This document shows, piece by piece, positions 9,627 to 20,872 of a stretch of 64,000 nucleotides of DNA. Every line of letters starts with the position of its first letter. Within the stretch, counting starts at the first letter, position 1. Source of the stretch: Muricea muricata. Taxonomy: Eukaryota > Cnidaria > Anthozoa > Malacalcyonacea > Plexauridae. The translations under genes and the position numbers were made by a program. The stretch is from contig OY979717.1 in the NCBI GenBank assembly GCA_963855995.1, positions 51,963,140 to 52,027,139 on the forward strand, given 5' to 3'. Under the pieces are notes generated by a model. That model searched no databases and was not told the origin of the DNA. It saw only the letters and a program-made list of their open reading frames with translations.

Positions 9627-9697
9627 GCGTTGGTGGTTTAGTGGTAGAATTCTCGTCTTCCACGCGGGAGACCGGGGTTCGATTCCCCGCCAACGCA
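9627..9697 (+). tRNA. tRNA-Gly (UCC)
   Basis: UCC anticodon. C31U pairs as U31-G39 wobble and C13U as wobble; acceptor and T stems are perfect. Confidence 0.9.
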
Positions 9698-9904
9698 AGC
9701 GTAAACAATTATGAATATTCTTATGCCCTGAATGGCTTCAAATGTTAGATATTTATGAGAATATTTCAATTTATCCTTCATAACCACATTCTTTGAAACA
9801 ATCAGATCGGACTGAACAGCTGAAACCTCTTTTTTTAGAGGCTCTAGAGAATCCTTTAAAATCTGCTCCAAAAATAAAAGGAAAATAGAAAACGCCTGAG
9901 AGAC

Positions 9905-9976
9905 TCCCATGTGGTCTAGTGGTTAGGATCTGGCGTTTTCACCGCCATGGCCCGGGTTCGATTCCCGGCATGGGAA
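9905..9976 (+). tRNA. tRNA-Glu (UUC)
   Basis: Consensus copy. Confidence 0.96.
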
Positions 9977-10160
9977 ATTCACGGCTATGTCCATTTTTCT
10001 TCATCATAAAGTAACCAAAAAACCTCTCTTTCCAATGCTATTGTACATCATAATTTTTTACAACATTCGAGTTTAACATTTTGTCCACTCCGCCGATTGC
10101 ATAACTTCAACAATGATTGTAATCTAGTTCTGTTATGGACATCAAATGTTCGACTCACTG

Positions 10161-10232
10161 TCCCATGTGGTCTAGCGGTTAGGATCTGGCGCTCTCACCG
10201 CCATGGCCCGGGTTCGATTCCCGGCATGGGAA
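10161..10232 (+). tRNA. tRNA-Glu (CUC)
   Basis: Identical to the CUC consensus, T5 directly after. Confidence 0.96.
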
Positions 10233-10618
10233 ATTTTTCACTATGTGCTGCATTTTTCTTCTTCATCAAAGAATAAAAGAAAAACGATATCCTTAGTTTA
10301 TATGTCGTCAAACTTTGTAAATTTTAGAGCTAAGATTTTTTTGTCGTCTAGCGCTGGAAATATTTTAACAATATTTCTAATTTAGTTGCTTTGTTTTTGG
10401 GGAAAAAATATGCCTATTCGAAAGAAATGAAAATTTTAGGAACGAAAGATGTAATTTGACGACATCATTCTATTACCTACGCTTTGAGTTTCTGTGATGT
10501 TGTTCAGTGATGTTATAATCGTCGTCCGTTGTATATGATATATATATAATAACTTTGAAAGCTTCACTTCAATTTCCAAACGGATTTCTAAATTTTGACA
10601 AAAAGCGGTCGTTGAAGT

Positions 10619-10689
10619 GCGTTGGTGGTTCAGTGGTAGAATTCTGGCCTGCCACGCGGGAGACCGGTGTTCGATTCCCCGGCAACGCA
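10619..10689 (+). tRNA. tRNA-Gly (GCC), short-leader type
   Basis: G52U, C29G (G29-G41 mismatch) and a C66G change at the acceptor base. Likely inactive. Confidence 0.72.
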
Positions 10690-10898
10690 AGCGTGAAGAA
10701 TTTGAAATATTTTTATGCCCTGAATGGCTTCAAGTGTTAGATATTTATGAGAATATTTCAATATATTCTTCATAACCACATTCTTTGAAACAAAGAGATC
10801 GGACTGAACAGCTGAATTCTATTTTTTTTGATAATTTCTAGAAAATCCTTTGATATCTGCTCCTAAAATAAAGGGAAAATGGAAAATGCCTCAGAAGC

Positions 10899-10970
10899 TC
10901 CCATGTGGTCTAGTGGTTAGGATCTGGCGTTTTCACCGCCATGGCTCGGGTTCGATTCCCGGCATGGGAA
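10899..10970 (+). tRNA. tRNA-Glu (UUC)
   Basis: C49U gives a U49-G65 wobble; otherwise consensus. Confidence 0.93.
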
Positions 10971-11154
10971 ATTTACGGCTATGTCCATTTTTCTTCATCA
11001 TAAAGTAACCGAAAAACCCTTCTTTCCAATGCTATTGTTTATCATCATTTTTTACAACATTAGAGTTTAATATTTTGTCCAGTCCGCCGATTGCATAACT
11101 TCAACAATGACTGTAATCTTGTTCTGTTATCGACATCAAATGTTCGGCTCACTG

Positions 11155-11226
11155 TCCGATGTGGTCTAGCGGTTAGGATCTGGCGCTCTCACCGCCATGG
11201 CCCGGGTTCGATTCCCGGCATGGGAA
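11155..11226 (+). tRNA. tRNA-Glu (CUC), C4G subfamily
   Basis: C4G faces G69: a single acceptor mismatch shared by several copies along the array. Remainder consensus. Confidence 0.86.
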
Positions 11227-11674
11227 ATTTTTCACTATGTGCTGCATTTTTCTTCTTCATCAAACAATAAAAGGAAAACGATATCCTTAGTTTATATGTC
11301 GTCAAACTTTGTAAAATTTAGAGCTAAGATTTTTCTTTCGTCTAGCGCTGGAAATATTTTAACAATATTTCTAATCTAGTTGCTTTGTTTTTGGGGAAAA
11401 AATATGCCTATTCGAAAGAAATGAAAATTTTAGGAACGAAAGATGTAATTTGACGACATCATTCTATTACCTACGCTTTGAGTTTCTGTGATGTGGTTCA
11501 GTGATCTTATAATCGTCGTCCGTTGTATATGATATTGATATAATAACTTTGAAAGCTTCACTTCAATTTCCAAACGGTTTTCTAAATTTTGACAATGCTA
11601 AAAATTCTAAGATTCTACCGAATTATTAAGAAGTACACGCGAGTTACCAAAAGGCAGTCGTTGAAGTGCGTTGG

Positions 11675-11685
11675 TGGTTCAGTGG
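11675..11685 (+). promoter_or_regulatory. Pol III A box (Gly)
   Basis: tggttcagtgg in the D arm; the UCC subfamily has tggtttagtgg. Confidence 0.85.
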
Positions 11686-11716
11686 TAGAATTCTCGCCTG
11701 CCACGCGGGAGACCGG

Positions 11717-11727
11717 GGTTCGATTCC
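11717..11727 (+). promoter_or_regulatory. Pol III B box (Gly)
   Basis: ggttcgattcc in the T arm, exact consensus. Confidence 0.88.
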
Positions 11728-11758
11728 CCGCCAACGCAAGCGTGAAGAATTTGAACTA

Positions 11759-11763
11759 TTTTT
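11759..11763 (+). terminator. Pol III T5 terminator (Gly)
   Basis: T5 21 nt after the gene (tatttttatg). In roughly a third of Gly copies it is broken to tattcttatg or taatcttatg. Confidence 0.8.
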
Positions 11764-11946
11764 ATGCCCTTAATGGCTTCAAGTGTTAGATATTTATGAG
11801 AATATTTCAATATATTCTTCATAACCACATTCTTTGAAACAATGAGATGGGACTGAACAGCTGAATTCTATTTTTTTGATAAATTCTAGAGAATCCTTTG
11901 ATATCTGCTCCTAAAATAAAGGGAAAATGGAAAATGCCTGAGAAGC

Positions 11947-12018
11947 TCCGATGTGGTCTAGTGGTTAGGATCTGGCGTTTTCACCGGCATAGCCCGGGTT
12001 CGATTCCCGGCATAGGAA
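11947..12018 (+). tRNA. tRNA-Glu (UUC), degenerate
   Basis: C4G with G69A (G4-A69 mismatch) and C41G (G29-G41 mismatch). Two broken stems suggest an inactive copy. Confidence 0.77.
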
Positions 12019-12202
12019 ATTCACGGCTATGTCCATTTTTCTTCATCATAAAGTAACCAAAAAACCCTTCTTTCCAATGCTATTGTACATCATCATTTTT
12101 TACAACATTAGAGTTTAATATTTTGTCCAGTCCGCCGATTCCATAACTTCAACAATGATTGTAATCTAGTTCTGTTATCGACAATAAATGTTCGGCTCAC
12201 TG

Positions 12203-12274
12203 TCCCATGTGGTCTAGCGGTTAGGATCTGGCGCTCTTTCCGCCATGGCCCGGGTTCGATTCCAGGCATGGGAA
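12203..12274 (+). tRNA. tRNA-Glu body with CUU (Lys) anticodon
   Basis: Loop reads CUCUUUC, so C36U and A37U turn the anticodon into CUU, a Lys anticodon, with U37. C63A also breaks the T-stem. Probably inactive; if charged it would be a misreading risk. Confidence 0.8.
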
Positions 12275-12715
12275 ATTTTTCACTATGTGCTGCATTTTTC
12301 TTCTTCATCAAACAATAAAAGGAAAACGATATCCTTAGTTTATATGTCGTCAAACTTTGTAAAATTTAGAGCTAAGATTTTTCTTTCGTCTAGCGCTGGA
12401 AATATTTTAACAATATTTCTAATCTAGTTGCTTTGTTTTTGGGGAAAAAATATGCCTATTCGAAAGAAATGAAAATTTTAGGAACGAAAGATGTAATTTG
12501 ACGACATCATTCTATTACCTACGCTTTGAGTTTCTGTGATGTGGTTCAGTGATCTTATAATCGTCGTCCGTTGTATATGATATTGATATAATAACTTTGA
12601 AAGCTTCACTTCAATTTCCAAACGGTTTTCTAAATTTTGACAATGCTAAAAATTCTAAGATTCTACCGAATTATTAAGAAGTACACGCGAGTTACCAAAA
12701 GGCAGTCGTTGAAGT

Positions 12716-12786
12716 GCGTTGGTGGTTCAGTGGTAGAATTCTCGCCTGCCACGCGGGAGACCGGGGTTCGATTCCCCGCCAACGCA
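12716..12786 (+). tRNA. tRNA-Gly (GCC)
   Basis: Consensus copy inside the exact 1,048-bp duplicate. Confidence 0.96.
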
Positions 12787-12994
12787 AGCGTGAAGAATTT
12801 GAACTATTTTTATGCCCTTAATGGCTTCAAGTGTTAGATATTTATGAGAATATTTCAATATATTCTTCATAACCACATTCTTTGAAACAATGAGATGGGA
12901 CTGAACAGCTGAATTCTATTTTTTTGATAAATTCTAGAGAATCCTTTGATATCTGCTCCTAAAATAAAGGGAAAATGGAAAATGCCTGAGAAGC

Positions 12995-13066
12995 TCCGAT
13001 GTGGTCTAGTGGTTAGGATCTGGCGTTTTCACCGGCATAGCCCGGGTTCGATTCCCGGCATAGGAA
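12995..13066 (+). tRNA. tRNA-Glu (UUC), degenerate
   Basis: Duplicate of 11947 with the same G4-A69 and G29-G41 mismatches. Confidence 0.77.
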
Positions 13067-13250
13067 ATTCACGGCTATGTCCATTTTTCTTCATCATAAA
13101 GTAACCAAAAAACCCTTCTTTCCAATGCTATTGTACATCATCATTTTTTACAACATTAGAGTTTAATATTTTGTCCAGTCCGCCGATTCCATAACTTCAA
13201 CAATGATTGTAATCTAGTTCTGTTATCGACAATAAATGTTCGGCTCACTG

Positions 13251-13322
13251 TCCCATGTGGTCTAGCGGTTAGGATCTGGCGCTCTTTCCGCCATGGCCCG
13301 GGTTCGATTCCAGGCATGGGAA
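13251..13322 (+). tRNA. tRNA-Glu body with CUU (Lys) anticodon
   Basis: Duplicate of 12203: anticodon CUU, U37, C63A. Confidence 0.8.
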
Positions 13323-13763
13323 ATTTTTCACTATGTGCTGCATTTTTCTTCTTCATCAAACAATAAAAGGAAAACGATATCCTTAGTTTATATGTCGTCA
13401 AACTTTGTAAAATTTAGAGCTAAGATTTTTCTTTCGTCTAGCGCTGGAAATATTTTAACAATATTTCTAATCTAGTTGCTTTGTTTTTGGGGAAAAAATA
13501 TGCCTATTCGAAAGAAATGAAAATTTTAGGAACGAAAGATGTAATTTGACGACATCATTCTATTACCTACGCTTTGAGTTTCTGTGATGTTGTTCAGTGA
13601 TCTTATAATCGTCGTCCGTTGTATATGATATTGATATAATAACTTTGAAAGCTTCACTTCAATTTCCAAACGGTTTTTTAAATTTTGACAATGCTAACAA
13701 TTATAAGATTCTACCGAATTATTAAGAAGTACACGCGAGTTAGCAAAAGGCAGTCGTTGAAGT

Positions 13764-13834
13764 GCGTTGGTGGTTCAGTGGTAGAACTCTCGCCTGCCAC
13801 GCGGGAGACCGGGGTTCGATTCCCCGCCAACGCA
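13764..13834 (+). tRNA. tRNA-Gly (GCC)
   Basis: All stems pair; U25C improves the G10 pair. The proximal T5 is broken (attcttatg). Confidence 0.94.
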
Positions 13835-14042
13835 AGCGTAAACAATTTGGAATATTCTTATGCCCTGAATGGCTTCACTTGTTAGATATTTATGAGAATA
13901 TTTCAATATATCCTTCATAACCACATTCTTTGAAACAATCAGATCGGACTGAACCGCTGAAACCTCTTTTTTTCGAAGATTCTAGAGAATCCTTTGATAT
14001 CTGCTCCAAAAATAAAAGGAAAATAGAAAATGCCTGAGAGAC

Positions 14043-14114
14043 TCCCATGTGGTCTAGTGGTTAGGGTCTGGCGTTTTCACCGCCATGGCCTGGGTTCGAT
14101 TCCCGGCATGGGAA
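14043..14114 (+). tRNA. tRNA-Glu (UUC)
   Basis: A24G and C50U both leave wobble pairs; likely still folds. Confidence 0.9.
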
Positions 14115-14298
14115 ATTCACGGCTATGTCCATTTTTCTTCATCATAAAGTAACCAAAAAACCCCTCTTTCCAATGCTATTGTACATCATCATTTTTTACA
14201 ACAATCGAGTTTAAAATTTTGTCCAGTCCGCCGATATCATAACTTCAACAATGATTGTAATCTAGTTCGGTTATCGACATCAAATGTTCGGCTGACTG

Positions 14299-14370
14299 TC
14301 CCATGTGGTTTAGTGATTAGCATCTGGCGCTCTCACCGCCATGGCCCGGGTTCGATTCCCGGCATGAGAA
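14299..14370 (+). tRNA. tRNA-Glu (CUC), degenerate
   Basis: C12U, G18A and G23C in the D arm plus G70A against C3. Confidence 0.75.
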
Positions 14371-14812
14371 ATTTTCCACTATGTGCTGCATTTTTCTTCT
14401 TCATCAAAGAATAAAAGAAAAACGATATCCTTAGTTTATATGTCGTCAAACTTTGTAAAATATAGAGCTAAGATTTTTGTGTCGTCTAGCGCTGGAAATA
14501 TTTTAACAATATTTCTAATCTAGTTGCTTAGTGTTTAGGGAAAAAAATATGCCGGTTCGAAAGAAATAAAAATTTAAGGAACGAAAGATTTAATTTGACG
14601 ACATCATTCTATGATCTACGCTTTGAATTTCTGTGATGTTGTTCAGTGATGTTATAATCGTCGTCCGTTGTATATGATATTGATATAATAATTTTGAAAG
14701 GTTCATTTCAATTTCCAAACGGTTTTCTAAATTTTGACAATGCTAACAATTCTAAGATTGTACCGACTTATTAAGAAGTACACACGAAATAGCAAAAAGC
14801 GGTCGTTGAAGT

Positions 14813-14883
14813 GCGTTGGTGGTTCAGTGGTAGAATTCTCGCCTGCCACGCGGGAGACCGGGGTTCGATTCTCCGCCAACGCA
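14813..14883 (+). tRNA. tRNA-Gly (GCC)
   Basis: C62U leaves a G52-U62 wobble; otherwise consensus with T5 terminator. Confidence 0.94.
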
Positions 14884-15090
14884 AGCGTGAAGAATTTGAA
14901 ATATTTTTATGCCCTTAATGGCTTCAAGTGTTAGATATTTATGAGAATATTTCAATATATTCTTCATAACCACATTCTTTGAAACAATCAGATCGGACTG
15001 AACAGCTGAAACCTCTTTTTTTAGAGGTTCTAGAGAATCCTTTAAAATCTGCTCCAAAAATAAAAGGAAAACAGAAAACGCCTGAGAGAC

Positions 15091-15162
15091 TCCCATGTGG
15101 TCTAGTGGTTAGGATCTGGCGTTTTCACCGCCATGGCAAGGGTTCGATTCCCGGCATGGGAA
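15091..15162 (+). tRNA. tRNA-Glu (UUC), T-stem damaged
   Basis: C49A and C50A remove two T-stem pairs. Confidence 0.78.
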
Positions 15163-15711
15163 ATTCACGGCTATGTCCATTTTTCTTCATCATAAAGTAA
15201 CCAAAAAACCCTTCTTTCCAATGCTATTGTACATGATCATTTTTTACAACATTCGAGTTTAACATTTTGTCCACTTCGCCGATTGCATAACTTCAACAAT
15301 GATTGTAATCTAGTTCTGTTATGGGAAATTTTTCACTATGTGCTGCATTTTTCTTCTTCATCAAAGAATAAAAGAAAAACGATATCCTTAGTTTATATGT
15401 CGTAAACTTTGTAAAATTTCGAGCTAAGATTTTTTTGTCGTCTAGCGCTGGAAATATTTTAACAATATTTCTAATCTAGTTGCTTTGTTTTTGGGGAAAA
15501 ATATGCCTATTCGAAAGAAATGAAAATTTTAGGAACGAAAGATGTAATTTCACGACATCATTCTATTACCTACGCTTTGAGTTTCTGTGATGTTGTTCAG
15601 TGATGTTATAATCGTCGTCCGTTGTATATGATATTGATATAATAACTTTGAAAGCTTCACTTCAATTTCCAAACGGATTTCTAAATTTTGACAAAAAGCG
15701 GTCGTTGAAGT
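15163..15711 (+). other. Spacer with deleted Glu(CUC)
   Basis: At about 15321 the CUC leader (ctgttatgg) joins directly to gaaatttttc from the far end of the gene, removing the whole tRNA but keeping its T5. The rest is standard spacer. Confidence 0.88.
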
Positions 15712-15782
15712 GCGTTGGTGGTTCAGTGGTAGAATTCTCGCCTGCCACGCGGGAGACCGGTGTTCGATTCCCCGCCAACGCA
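15712..15782 (+). tRNA. tRNA-Gly (GCC), short-leader type
   Basis: Only G52U differs from consensus. Short leader. Confidence 0.85.
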
Positions 15783-15989
15783 AGCGTGAAGAATTTGAAA
15801 TATTTTTATGCCCTGAATGGCTTCAAGTGTTAGATATTTATGAGAATATTTCAATATATTCTTCATAACCACATTCTTTGAAACAATGAGATCGGACTGA
15901 ACAGCTGAAACCTCTTTTTTTAGAGGTTCTAGAGAATCCTTTAAAATCTGCTCCAAAAATAAAAGGAAAACAGAAAACGCCTGAGAGAC

Positions 15990-16061
15990 TCCCATGTGGT
16001 CTAGTGGTTAGGATCTGGCGTTTTCACCGCCATGGCCCGGGTTCGATTCCCGGCATGGGAA
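15990..16061 (+). tRNA. tRNA-Glu (UUC)
   Basis: Consensus copy. Confidence 0.96.
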
Positions 16062-16612
16062 ATTCACGGCTATGTCCATTTTTCTTCATCATAAAGTAAC
16101 CAAAAAACCCTTCTTTCCAATGCTATTGTACATAATCATTTTTTACAACATTCGAGTTTAACATTTTGTCCACTCCGCCGATTGCATAACTTCAACAATG
16201 ATTTTAATCTAGTTCTGTTATGGGAAATTTTTCACTATGTGCTGCATTTTTCTTCTTCATCAAAGAATAAAAGAAAAACGATATCCTTAGTTTATATGTC
16301 GTCAAACTTTGTAAAATTTCGAGCTAAGATTTTTTTGTCGTCTAGCGCTGGAAATATTTTAACAATATTTCTAATCTAGTTGCTTTGTTTTTGGGGAAAA
16401 AATATGCCTATTCGAAAGAAATGAAAATTTTAGGAACGAAAGATGTAATTTGACGACATCATTCCATTACCTACGCTTTGAGTTTCTGTGATGTTGTTCA
16501 GTGATGTTATAATCGTCGTCCGTTGTATATGATATTGATATAATAACTTTGAAAGCTTCACTTCAATTTCCAAACGGATTTCTAAATTTTGACAAAAAGC
16601 GGCCGTTGAAGT
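16062..16612 (+). other. Spacer with deleted Glu(CUC)
   Basis: Same deletion as at 15321, here at about 16220: ctgttatgg joined to gaaatttttc. The two units are neighbours, so the deletion was duplicated. No gene seen. Confidence 0.88.
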
Positions 16613-16683
16613 GCGTTGGTGGTTCAGTGGTAGAATTCTCGCCTGCCACCCGGGAGACCAGGGTTCGATTCCCCTCCAATGCA
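16613..16683 (+). tRNA. tRNA-Gly (GCC), degenerate
   Basis: Short leader, but with the C39, G50A and G65U changes of the 17661 subfamily, so leader and body come from different lineages. G71 pairs normally; C70U gives a G3-U70 wobble. Confidence 0.78.
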
Positions 16684-16890
16684 AGCGTAAAGAATTTGGA
16701 ATATTTTTATGCCCTGAATGACTTCAAATGTTAGATATTTATGAGAATATTTCAATACATCCTTCATAACCACATTCTTTGAAACAATAAGATCGGACTG
16801 AACAGCTGAAACCTCTTTTTTTATAAATTCTAGAGAATCCTTTGATATCTGCTGCAAAAAGTAAAGGAAAATAGAAAACGCCTGGAAGAC

Positions 16891-16962
16891 TCCCATGTGG
16901 TCTAGTGGTTAGGATCTGGCGTTTTCACCGCCATGGCCCGGGTTCGATTCCCGGCATGGGAA
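16891..16962 (+). tRNA. tRNA-Glu (UUC)
   Basis: Consensus copy with a T6 terminator (gtccttttttc). Confidence 0.96.
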
Positions 16963-17146
16963 ATTCACGGCTATGTCCTTTTTTCTTCATCATAAAGTAA
17001 CCAAAAAAACCCTCTTTCCAACGCTATGGTACTTCATCATTTTTTACAACATTCGAATTTAACATTTTGTCCACTCGGCCGATTGCATAACTTCAACAAT
17101 GATTGTAATCTACTTCTTTTATGGACATCAAATGTTTGGCTCACTG

Positions 17147-17218
17147 TCCCATGTGGTCTAGCGGTTAGGAGCTGGCGCTCTCATCGCCATGGCCCGGGTT
17201 CGATTCCTGGCATGGGAA
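17147..17218 (+). tRNA. tRNA-Glu (CUC)
   Basis: U25G weakens the D-stem, C38U in the anticodon loop, C63U wobble in the T-stem. Confidence 0.85.
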
Positions 17219-17660
17219 TTTTTCCACTATGTGCTGCATTTTTCTTATTCATCAAACAATAAAAGAAAAACGAATCCGTTAGTTTAAATGTCATCAATAT
17301 TTGTAAAATTTAGGGCTAAGATTTTTGTGTCGTATAGCGCTGGAAATATTTTAACAATAATTCTAATCTAGTTTCTTTGTTTTTGGGGAAAAAAATATGC
17401 CTGTTCGAAAGAAATGAAAATTTTAGGAACGAAAGATTTAATTTGACGACATCATTCCAATATCTACGCTTTGAATTTCTGTGATGTTGTTCAGTGATGT
17501 TATAATCGTCGTCGGTTGTATATGATAATGATATAATAATTTTTAAAGCTTCACTTCAATTTCCAAACGGTTTTCTAAATTTTGACAATGCTAACAATTC
17601 TAAGATTGTACCGACTTATTAAGAGATACGCGCGAGTTAGCAAAAGGCGGACGTTGAAGT

Positions 17661-17731
17661 GCGTTGGTGGTTCAGCGGTAGAATTCTCGCCTGCCACCCG
17701 GGAGACCAGGGTTCGATTCCCCTCCAACGCA
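17661..17731 (+). tRNA. tRNA-Gly (GCC), degenerate
   Basis: C31-C39 mismatch, G50A and G65U open the base of the T-stem. Confidence 0.78.
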
Positions 17732-17938
17732 AGCGTAAAGAATTTGGAATATTTTTATGCCCTGAATGACTTCAAATGTTAGATATTTATGAGAATATTT
17801 CAATACATCCTTCATAACCACATTCTTTGAAACAATAAGATCGGACTGAACAGCTGAAACCTCTTTTTTTATAAATTCTAGAGAATCCTTTGATATCTGC
17901 TGCAAAAAGTAAAGGAAAATAGAAAACGCCTGGAAGAC

Positions 17939-18010
17939 TCCCATGTGGTCTAGTGGTTAGGATCTGGCGTTTTCACCGCCATGGCCCGGGTTCGATTCCC
18001 GGCATGGGAA
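17939..18010 (+). tRNA. tRNA-Glu (UUC)
   Basis: Consensus copy, T6 terminator. Confidence 0.96.
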
Positions 18011-18194
18011 ATTCGCGGCTATGTCCTTTTTTCTTCATCATAAAGTAACCAAAAAAACCCTCTTTCCAATGCTATGGTACTTCATCATTTTTTACAACAT
18101 TCGAATTTAACATTTTGTCCACTCCGCCGATTCCATAACTTCAACAATGATTGTAATCTACTTCTTTTATGGACATCAAATGTTTGGCTCACTG

Positions 18195-18266
18195 TCCCAT
18201 GTGGTCTAGCGGTTAGGAGCTGGCGCTCTCACCGCCATGGCCCGGGTTCGATTCCTGGCATGGGAA
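18195..18266 (+). tRNA. tRNA-Glu (CUC)
   Basis: U25G in the D-stem and C63U wobble; otherwise consensus. Confidence 0.88.
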
Positions 18267-18706
18267 TTTTTCCACTATTTCTGCATTTTTCTTATTCATC
18301 AAACAATAAAAGAAAAACGAATCCGTTAGTTTAAATGTCATCAATATTTGTAAAATTTAGGGCTAAGATTTTTGTGTCGTATAGCGCTAAAAATATTTTA
18401 ACAATAATTCTAATCTAGTTGCTTTGTTTTTGGGGAAAAAAATATGCCTGTTCGAAAGAAATGAAAATTTTAGGAACGAATGATTTAATTTGACGACATC
18501 ATTCTATGATCTACGCTTTGAATTTCTGTGATGTTGTTCAGTGATTTTATAATCGTCGTCGGTTGTATATGATATTGATATAATAATTTTGAAAGCTTCA
18601 CTTCAATTTCCAAACGGTTTTCTAAATTTTAACAATGCTAACAATTCTAAGATTGTACCGAATTATTAAGAAGTTTAGGGAGTTAGCAAAAGGCGGTCGT
18701 TGAAGT

Positions 18707-18777
18707 ACGTTGGTGGTTCAGTGGTAGAATTCTTGCCTGCCACTCGGGAGACAGGGGTTCGATTCCCCGCTAACGCA
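18707..18777 (+). tRNA. tRNA-Gly (GCC), G1A
   Basis: First base A mispairs with C72. C29U and U39 weaken the anticodon stem, C67U wobble. Confidence 0.75.
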
Positions 18778-18985
18778 AGCGTAAAGAATTTGGAATATTT
18801 TTATGCCCTGAATGGCTTCAAGTGTTAGATATTTATGAGCATATTTCAATATATTCTTCATAACCACATTCTTTGAAACAATGAAATCGGACTGAACAGC
18901 TGAAATTTCTTTTTCTGATAAATTCTAGAGAATCCTTTGATATCTGCTCCTAAAATAAACGGAAAATAGAAAATGCTTGAGAAGC

Positions 18986-19057
18986 TCCCATGTGGTCTAG
19001 TGGTTAGGATCTGGCGTTTTCACCGCCATGGCCCGGGTTCGATTCCCGGCATGGGAA
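18986..19057 (+). tRNA. tRNA-Glu (UUC)
   Basis: Consensus copy. Confidence 0.95.
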
Positions 19058-19240
19058 AGTCACGGCTGTATCCATTTTTTTTCATCATAAAGTAACCAAA
19101 AAACCCTTCTTTCCAATGCTATTGTACATCATCATTTTTTACAACATTAGAATTCAACATTTTGTCTAGTCTGCCGATTGCATAACTTCAACAATGATTG
19201 TAATCTAGTTCATCAACAACATCAACTGTTGCGCTGACTG

Positions 19241-19312
19241 TCCCATGTGGTCTAGTGGTTAGGTTCTGGCGCTCTCACCGCCATGGCCCGGGTTCGATTC
19301 CCGAAATGGGAA
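19241..19312 (+). tRNA. tRNA-Glu (CUC), degenerate
   Basis: A24U in the D-stem; G65A and C66A (cccgaaatggg) break the T-stem base and acceptor base. Confidence 0.76.
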
Positions 19313-19753
19313 GTTTTTCACTATGTGCTGCATTTTCCTTCTTCATCAAACAATAAAAGGAAAACGATATCCTTAGTTTATCTTACGTCAAACTTTGTAA
19401 AATTTAGAGCTAAGATTTTTTTGTCGTCTAGCGCTGGAAATATTTTAACAATATTTCTAATCTAGTTGCTTTGTTTTTGCGGAAAAAATATGCCTATTCG
19501 AAAGAAATGAAAATTTTAGGAACGAAAGATGTAATTGGACGACATCATTCTATTACCTACGCTTTGAGTTTCTGTGATGTTGTTCAGTGATGTTATAATC
19601 GTCGTCCGTTGTATATGATATTGATATAATAACTTTGAAAGCTTCACTTCAATTTCCAAACGATTTTCTAAATTTTGACAATGCTAACAATTCTAAGATT
19701 GTACCGAATTATTAAGAAGTACACGCGAGTTAGCAAAAAGCGGTCGTTGAAGT

Positions 19754-19824
19754 GCGTTGGTGGTTCAGTGGTAGGATTCTCGCCTGCCACGCGGGAGACC
19801 GGGGTTCGATTCCCCGCCAACGCA
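19754..19824 (+). tRNA. tRNA-Gly (GCC)
   Basis: A23G gives a U12-G23 wobble; otherwise consensus. Confidence 0.93.
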
Positions 19825-20032
19825 ATTGTGAAGAATTTGAAATATTTTTATGCTCTGAATGGCTGCAAGTGTTAGATATTTATGAGAATATTTCAATATA
19901 TTCTTCATAACCACATTCTTTGAAATAATGAGATCGGACTGAACAGCTGAATTCTATTTTTTTGATAAATTCTAAAGAATCCTTTGATATCTGCTCCTAA
20001 AATAAAGGGAAAATGGAAAATGCCTTAGAAGC

Positions 20033-20104
20033 TCCCATGTGGTATAGTGGTTAGGATCTGGCGTTTTCACCGCCATGGCCCTGGTTCGATTCCCGAAATG
20101 GGAA
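20033..20104 (+). tRNA. tRNA-Glu (UUC), degenerate
   Basis: C12A, G51U, G65A and C66A. The same cccgaaatggg change as at 19241 sits here in the UUC gene, suggesting conversion between the two Glu classes. Confidence 0.74.
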
Positions 20105-20288
20105 ATTCACGGCTATGTCCATTTTTCTTCATCATAAAGTAAGCAAAAAACCCTTCTTTCCAATGCCATTGTACATCATCATTTTTTACAACATTAGAGT
20201 TTAATATTTTGTCCAGTCCGCCGATTCCATAACTTCAACAATGATTGTAATCTAGTTCTGTTATCGACAATAAATGTTCGGCTGACTG

Positions 20289-20360
20289 TCCCATGTGGTC
20301 TAGCGGTTAGCATCTGGCGCTCTTTCCGCCATGGCCCGGGTTCGATTCCCGGCATGGGAG
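20289..20360 (+). tRNA. tRNA-Glu body with CUU (Lys) anticodon
   Basis: C36U and A37U as at 12203, G23C in the D-stem, and discriminator G73 instead of A. T arm is intact. Confidence 0.8.
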
Positions 20361-20801
20361 ATTTTTCACTATGTGCTGCATTTTTCTTCTTCATCAAACA
20401 ATAAAAGGAAAACGATATCCTTAGTTTATATGTCGTCAAACTTTGTAAAATTTAGAGCTAAGATTTTTCTTTCGTCTAGCGCTGGAAATATTTTAACAAT
20501 ATTTCTAATCTAGTTGCTTTGTTTTTGGGGAAAAAATATGCCTATTCGAAAGAAATGAAAATTTTAGGAACGAAAGATTTAATTTGACGACATCATTCTA
20601 TTACCTACGCTTTGAGTTTCTGTGATGTTGTTCAGTGATCTTATAATCGTCGTCCGTTGTATATGATATTGATATAATAACTTTGAAAGCTTCATTTCAA
20701 TTTCCAAACGCTTTTCTAAATTTTGACAATGCTAACAATTCTAAGATTGTACCGACTTATTAAGAAGTACACACGAAATAGCAAAAAGCAGTCGTTGAAG
20801 T

Positions 20802-20872
20802 GCGTTGGTGGTTCAGTGGTAGAATACTCGCCTGCCACGCGGGAGACCTGGGTTCGATTCCCCGCCAACGCA
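20802..20872 (+). tRNA. tRNA-Gly (GCC)
   Basis: U26A and G50U (U50-C64 mismatch). Confidence 0.84.

Larger units (their letters stand above)
11668..11738 (+). tRNA. tRNA-Gly (GCC), reference copy
   Basis: Consensus 71-nt tRNA-Gly for GGC and, by wobble, GGU codons. Acceptor GCGUUGG/CCAACGC with discriminator A73; D arm with A14, G18 and G19; anticodon stem CUCGC/GCGGG around loop CUGCCAC (U33, anticodon GCC, A37); T-stem CGGGG/CCCCG around UUCGAUU. C35, C36 and A73 fit what is known of animal glycyl-tRNA recognition. The anticodon arm closely resembles animal Gly-GCC genes. A box 11675-11685, B box 11717-11727, T5 terminator 11759-11763. No intron, no CCA. First gene of each unit. Confidence 0.97.
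11227..13322 (+). repeat. Exact 1,048-bp tandem duplication
   Basis: 11227-12274 and 12275-13322 appear identical, including private changes (gtggttcagtgatctt, ttctaccgaatt, the C41G Glu and the CUU Glu). A third copy begins but diverges by about 13,590. Very recent duplication. Confidence 0.88.

Noticed and set aside
11521-11563. TATA-like gatattgatataataa as a Gly promoter
   Set aside because: It lies about 100-150 bp before the gene, too far for a Pol III TATA element, and spacer conservation is explained by array homogenisation.
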